Notes under the pieces: model-generated
Told to the model about the DNA's origin: nothing
The model's database searches: none
The model's input: only the letters and a program-made list of their open reading frames with translations
Program-made: the position numbers and the translations under genes
Assembly: GCF_004363215.1 (NCBI RefSeq)
Contig: NZ_SNYS01000010.1
Span: 62,001 to 126,000, forward strand
Direction of reading: 5' to 3'
From: Methanimicrococcus blatticola
Lineage (GTDB): Archaea > Halobacteriota > Methanosarcinia > Methanosarcinales > Methanosarcinaceae
DNA: 64,000 nucleotides
Part shown: positions 60,337-64,000 of the stretch, piece after piece
Layout of the letters: each line of letters begins with the position of its first letter
How positions within the stretch are numbered: the stretch's first letter is position 1

Positions 60337-60653
60337 CCTTGTTTTTTCTTTTTAATCACTTATGTATTAAAATAAAACTATTCAATAGAATTGTGAGATT
60401 CAATTCATTTTAAATTTTTGGTGTTTTCAAAAATAAATGAACAATTGGTTATTTGTTTTAATCATTTTAATTATTCCGTTAAGTTCTAATACGTTCGTAA
60501 TTTCAGAAAAGTATATATTTTCACCAAACGAATTAAAATATACAGATGTCATACTGAAAAACAGAACAGTCTGTTAAACAAAACGGCGACAGCATTCGCT
60601 TTCGCTGATGTCGGCATTTTCATTGTACGGCAATTACAGAGGAGTATTCAAAA
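60337..60653. promoter_or_regulatory. Divergent MBF1-PAN region with PAN promoter
   Basis: AAGTATATATTTTC (about 60509-60522) is the likely PAN TATA box and predicts a leader of about 110 nt. CGACAGC (60584-60590) can pair with GCTGATGTCG (60604-60613) with a bulge. AGAGGAG precedes the ATG. No gene is present. Confidence 0.5.
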
Positions 60654-62228
60654 ATGGAAAAAATGGTCAAACCGAAGGACAAGCCCGTTTATACGACAAG
60701 TAAGCGCGCCCCTGATTCGGATGACATTAGGAGATCTGAATCCGAGTTGGATTTGGAAATTGAGCGTCTTTCAGCCGAATTGAAGAAGGCGGAGACGCTT
60801 TTGAAGAGGACGAAAACAATTTCGGCGCAGAGACTTGAAGAAATTAAGTCTTTAAAGGAATCGGCTGCCGCTGAAAAAGAAAGACTTTTGGGAGATGTTG
60901 AACGCAGCCAGGCGGTTTATGATGCGCTTCAAGCTGATTATAACACTTTAATTGAAGAAAAGGTTGAAATTCAAACCGCGCTCGAAAAGTCAAAAGGTGA
61001 GTTAGCCACCGCTAAAGAGAGCTTAAACAACACACGCAGCGAGCTTGTTAAAAGCCATAAGGATTTGTCTGTCACGCGTGAAGAGGTTATCCTCTCTCAA
61101 GGCATTATTCAACAACTCGAATCTCAAAAGAAATCCATTGAATATGATAAAATCCACTTTGAGCGCGAAACCAAACGTCTTCGCGTTGAACTGGATCGCA
61201 TGAAAACAACGCCGCTTTTAATGGGAACTGTTGTCAAAATGATTGACAATGACCATGTTGTCATTCGCAGCTCTGCCGGCCCGCAGCTGGTCGTCAGCGC
61301 GCCCATGGACTTAACGGAAGCGGAACTTGCGCCCGGCGCAAATGTCGCGCTCAATCAGCAGACCTTCTCCATCGCTGAAGTTCTTCCGGTATTGGAAGAG
61401 CCTGAAGTGTCTGCGCTTGAATTGATTGAATCAACCGATATCACTTATGACCAAATCGGCGGTCTCGGAGATCAGCTTCGCGAAATTCGTGAAGTGGTTG
61501 AGCTGCCGCTCGTCAAACCCGAAATCTTTGAACGCATCGGTATTGAGCCGCCCAAAGGCGCGCTTCTTTACGGCCCGCCCGGTACCGGCAAAACCATGAT
61601 TGCCAAGGCGGTTGCCAACAAGACAAACGCAACTTTCATCAGAGTCGTCGGCTCCGAACTCGTTCAAAAATACATCGGTGACGGCGCTAAAATGGTTCAC
61701 GAGCTTTTCGAGATGGCTCAAAAGAAAGCCCCTTCCATCATTTTCATTGATGAAGTGGATTCTATTGCTTCCCGCAGAACGGATGATACCACGAGTGCTG
61801 ACCGTGAAATCCACAGGACGCTCATGCAGCTTTTGGCGGAAATGGACGGGTTCAACCGCCGTTCCAATGTCAAAATCATTGCCGCAACCAACCGGTTGGA
61901 TATTTTGGATCCTGCCATTTTGAGACCGGGCCGCTTTGACCGTATGGTTTTCGTGCCGCTCCCCGAAGCGGACGGGCGTGAATCAATCTTTAAGATTCAC
62001 TCCGCTAAAATGACACTGTCCGATGAAATTGACTTTGCCGAACTTGCAAAGATGACGGAAGGCGCAAGCGGTGCCGATATCAAAGCTGTTGTCACGGAAG
62101 CCGGTATGTTTGCCGTCCGCGGCGAAAAAATGTCGGTTGAAAAAGCGGATTTCATTGACGCCATTCACAAAATTATGGAATCTAAGAAAAAGGAAGAATT
62201 GCCTGTTCCTGAAAATATGTTCTATTGA
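60654..62228 (+). CDS. pan: Proteasome-activating nucleotidase PAN with extended coiled coil
   Basis: This 524-residue AAA ATPase unfolds proteins for the 20S proteasome. Layout: coiled coil about 28-185, OB-fold domain from about 187 ([15 protein letters not shown]), AAA module with Walker A GPPGTGKT (307-314), Walker [10 protein letters not shown], and sensor/Arg-finger [12 protein letters not shown]. Usual PAN is about 400-430 residues, so roughly 100 extra residues sit in the coiled coil. The C-terminus is NMFY, giving the hydrophobic-Phe-X variant of the HbYX gate-opening motif. Confidence in identity is high. Confidence 0.95.
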   Translation: MEKMVKPKDKPVYTTSKRAPDSDDIRRSESELDLEIERLSAELKKAETLLKRTKTISAQRLEEIKSLKESAAAEKERLLGDVERSQAVYDALQADYNTLIEEKVEIQTALEKSKGELATAKESLNNTRSELVKSHKDLSVTREEVILSQGIIQQLESQKKSIEYDKIHFERETKRLRVELDRMKTTPLLMGTVVKMIDNDHVVIRSSAGPQLVVSAPMDLTEAELAPGANVALNQQTFSIAEVLPVLEEPEVSALELIESTDITYDQIGGLGDQLREIREVVELPLVKPEIFERIGIEPPKGALLYGPPGTGKTMIAKAVANKTNATFIRVVGSELVQKYIGDGAKMVHELFEMAQKKAPSIIFIDEVDSIASRRTDDTTSADREIHRTLMQLLAEMDGFNRRSNVKIIAATNRLDILDPAILRPGRFDRMVFVPLPEADGRESIFKIHSAKMTLSDEIDFAELAKMTEGASGADIKAVVTEAGMFAVRGEKMSVEKADFIDAIHKIMESKKKEELPVPENMFY

Positions 62229-62540
62229 ATGGGTTTTTCTTTGTTGAATTCTTCTGAATCGAAGAATTCATCAATTTCTTTTTTAATTTTTTTAAAAAAT
62301 TTTTAATTTTTATTTCGGAGTTTTTTCTTTTTAAGAATTTGAAAGCGATAGTAACTTTTTTAAATTTGAGCGTTTATAAAATAGTTCACCATAGGAATTA
62401 TTAAATATTTCAGAAACTTATTGATTCCATTTATGATTTAATGATTTGATATTTATCAACTATCATTTCATCTTTTACATACGCTGTTCGGTAACGTCAC
62501 ACGAGCCGGCATCGTTTTTTATAAACACAGAGGTTCACAC
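62229..62540. other. pan-ftsZ intergenic region
   Basis: After the terminator the sequence is AT-rich, with a TATA candidate TTTATAAAATAG (about 62372-62383) and AGAGG just ahead of the ftsZ ATG. No gene is seen. Confidence 0.5.
62246..62292 (+). terminator. Terminator after pan
   Basis: TGAATTCTTC (62246-62255) pairs with GAAGAATTCA (62262-62271), loop TGAATC, followed by T-rich sequence (TTTCTTTTTTAATTTTTTT). Confidence 0.75.
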
Positions 62541-63662
62541 ATGAAATCCATCGTAGAAGAAGCATTAGCCAGAAGCGCCCGCGAGGACCGCACTGAAGCA
62601 CCCCGTTATTCTCCTAACATCAACCTTCAAGGCGAAGAAGTGGATGAAGAATTACGCGCATTTTTAGAAGGCTTAAAGACAAACATCAAAGTTATCGGCT
62701 GCGGCGGCGGCGGTTCTAACAGTATCCAGAGAATGCTTGAAGAAGGCATCTCCGGCGCTGAGCTCTATGCCGTCAATACTGACGCCCAGCATCTTTTAAA
62801 GATCGGTACCAACAAGAAAATCCTCATCGGCAAAAAGAAGACACGCGGTCTCGGCGCAGGCAGTCTTCCGCAAGTCGGTGAAGACGCAGCCATCGAAAAT
62901 GTCGATGACATTCGCCGCGCTGTTGAAGGCGCTGACATGGTTTTCATTACAACCGGTCTCGGCGGCGGTACAGGTACCGGCTCCGCACCCGTTGTCGCTG
63001 AAGCTGCCCGCGCAGCAGGCGCACTCACAATCGCTGTTGTGACCTTGCCGTTCGGCGTGGAAGGTATTGTCAGAAGAACAAACGCAGAAGCAGGTCTTGA
63101 AAGACTCCGCGATGTCGCTGACACTGTTATCGTTATCCCGAACGACAAACTCATTGAAATGGTTCCGAAACTCCCGCTCCAAGCTGCTTTCAAAGTTTGT
63201 GACGAAGTTTTGATGCGCGCCGTCAAAGGTATCACAGAATCTATCACTGAAGACGGTCTCGTGAACGTCGACTTTGCCGATATCCGCACCATTATGCAGA
63301 ACGGCGGTGTTGCAATGATCGGTCTTGGTGAAGCTTCCGGTGAAAACAAAGCTGTCGAATCCATCCAGAAAGCACTCCGAAGCCCGCTTTTGGATGTTGA
63401 CATTTCCGACGCAACTTCTGCGCTCGTTAACGTTATCGGCGGTCCGGACATGACGATTGAAGAAGCACAATCCGTTGTTCAGGAAGTCCACAACCGCATT
63501 GACTCCGGCGCTCGTCTCATTTGGGGTGCCAGAATCGATCCGAAACTTGAAAACAAGATTCGTACAATGATTATCGTGACCGGCGTTAAATCTTCACAGA
63601 TTTACGGTCAGGGCAGCGGTACATTCATCACCGCAAAATACGGCATTGACTTTGTCGAGTAA
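62541..63662 (+). CDS. ftsZ: Cell division GTPase FtsZ
   Basis: The 373-residue tubulin-like GTPase polymerises at the division site. Motifs: [16 protein letters not shown] near 50, the tubulin signature GGGTGTGS (141-148), NAEAGLERL and NDKL-type [10 protein letters not shown], and a T7-loop region [11 protein letters not shown]. The N-terminal 45 residues are a charged extension typical of archaeal FtsZ1. The next gene is secE, the usual archaeal order. Confidence 0.96.
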   Translation: MKSIVEEALARSAREDRTEAPRYSPNINLQGEEVDEELRAFLEGLKTNIKVIGCGGGGSNSIQRMLEEGISGAELYAVNTDAQHLLKIGTNKKILIGKKKTRGLGAGSLPQVGEDAAIENVDDIRRAVEGADMVFITTGLGGGTGTGSAPVVAEAARAAGALTIAVVTLPFGVEGIVRRTNAEAGLERLRDVADTVIVIPNDKLIEMVPKLPLQAAFKVCDEVLMRAVKGITESITEDGLVNVDFADIRTIMQNGGVAMIGLGEASGENKAVESIQKALRSPLLDVDISDATSALVNVIGGPDMTIEEAQSVVQEVHNRIDSGARLIWGARIDPKLENKIRTMIIVTGVKSSQIYGQGSGTFITAKYGIDFVE

Positions 63663-63938
63663 TCTCGACAAATCAATCTTTTCTTTTTATTTTCTCTCAC
63701 GTTCTTTTGATTGTTTTATTCTTGTTTTTCTTTAGTTTTTATTGTGTTTTATTTTCTGTTTTTTCATCTTTGTTCTTCTTATCGTTTCTCATTTCGAAAA
63801 AAGGACAAAGTATATTAAGTATGAATGTATTAGAATCGCTATCTTTTTTGAGTTTTTAGTTTTTCGGATATCTGTTAGATTCGAAAAATTTTCAATTCAA
63901 ATTTTAATTTAATCGCTTCTCTTGAAGCTTATTCGGAT
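63663..63938. other. T-rich gap between ftsZ and secE
   Basis: Low-complexity T-rich sequence, then a TATA candidate AAAGTATATTAAG (about 63808-63820). No gene is seen. Confidence 0.5.
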
Positions 63939-64000
63939 GTGAATAATTTGGCAGAAAACAATACGGCAGATAAAGTTAAGGACGGCATTTCAAACATCGG
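63939..64000 (+). CDS. secE: SecE/Sec61-gamma translocase subunit, 5' end only
   Basis: Only about 20 codons are in the window (reading LAENNTADKVKDGISNIG). The charged start and VKDGISNI fit an archaeal SecE N-terminus, and ftsZ-secE-nusG is a common archaeal order. The start may be GTG at 63939 or TTG at 63948 with GGATGTGA as Shine-Dalgarno. The gene runs off the window, so the assignment is tentative. Confidence 0.55.
   Translation, partial: MNNLAENNTADKVKDGISNI

Noticed and set aside
63400-64000. Origin of replication in AT-rich gaps
   Set aside because: No Cdc6/Orc1 gene or repeated origin-box motif was seen in the window.

Overview
This is a 64 kb stretch of an AT-rich archaeal chromosome from a methylotrophic methanogen. 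The strongest evidence is at 31.9-40.7 kb, which holds a monomethylamine module: ramA, mtbA, mtmC, mtmB with an in-frame UAG (pyrrolysine) at codon 202, and an APC-type permease with three small membrane proteins. Proteasome-activating nucleotidase, thermosome, MBF1, Hef, FEN1, archaeal CCA-adding enzyme, archaeosine TGT, SecD/SecF and FtsZ followed by SecE all point to Euryarchaeota. The Pyl-containing MtmB and the RamA place it near Methanosarcinales. Low GC and dependence on biotin uptake would fit a host-associated genus such as Methanimicrococcus, but that genus is an inference. I found no transposase, integrase, CRISPR array or phage gene.

Layout. 0.7-7.3 kb: MutS-like ATPase, queuosine/archaeosine precursor transporter, CCA enzyme, a GNAT enzyme and tRNA-Arg(CCU). 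7.5-15.8 kb: a beta-helix surface protein, an Mrp/NBP35 Fe-S carrier, a biotin ECF transporter operon (bioY-ecfA-ecfT) behind a BirA-like operator, and a minimal SUF system (sufC-sufB). 16-30.5 kb: two DUF2798 paralogues, a CNNM/CorC-type protein, thermosome, a candidate structured RNA at 22.35-22.66 kb, apgM, Hsp20, Hef, an Fpg/Nei-like glycosylase and small conserved archaeal proteins. 30.8-40.7 kb: agmatinase-family enzyme and the methylamine module. 40.8-54.5 kb: GNAT, an ATPase-degenerate RFC small subunit, SecFD, dCMP deaminase, FEN1, TgtA, and a UbiA / geranylgeranyl-reductase-like / radical SAM / ArsR cluster. 55-64 kb: DUF356, proABC, MBF1, PAN, ftsZ and the start of secE.

How the genes work together. 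MtmB moves the methyl group of monomethylamine to the corrinoid of MtmC, MtbA passes it to coenzyme M, and RamA reductively reactivates the corrinoid. The permease group probably imports the amine. None of the roughly 50 genes whose 3' end lies in the window stops with UAG, which fits a genome that reads UAG as pyrrolysine.

Most unusual content. (1) A dispersed composite repeat occurs in four long copies (about 5.77-6.37, 19.33-19.80, 41.39-42.05 and 54.68-55.09 kb). Each lies just 3' of a plus-strand gene and has the same order: GC-rich head, 25-27 bp tandem array, a hairpin with a GNRA tetraloop (GCAA in three copies, GAAA in one), a second array, and a tail hairpin with compensatory changes. 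Head-only and tail-only remnants also occur. (2) At 22.35-22.66 kb a TATA box, a series of perfect stems and a terminator hairpin with a U-tract look like an independent roughly 300-nt RNA gene. (3) The mtmC leader is long and folded, with a hairpin touching the Shine-Dalgarno sequence. Structural oddities include a PAN with a greatly extended coiled coil, an EcfT with an extra-membrane insert, and an agmatinase gene whose last codons lie inside a dispersed repeat.
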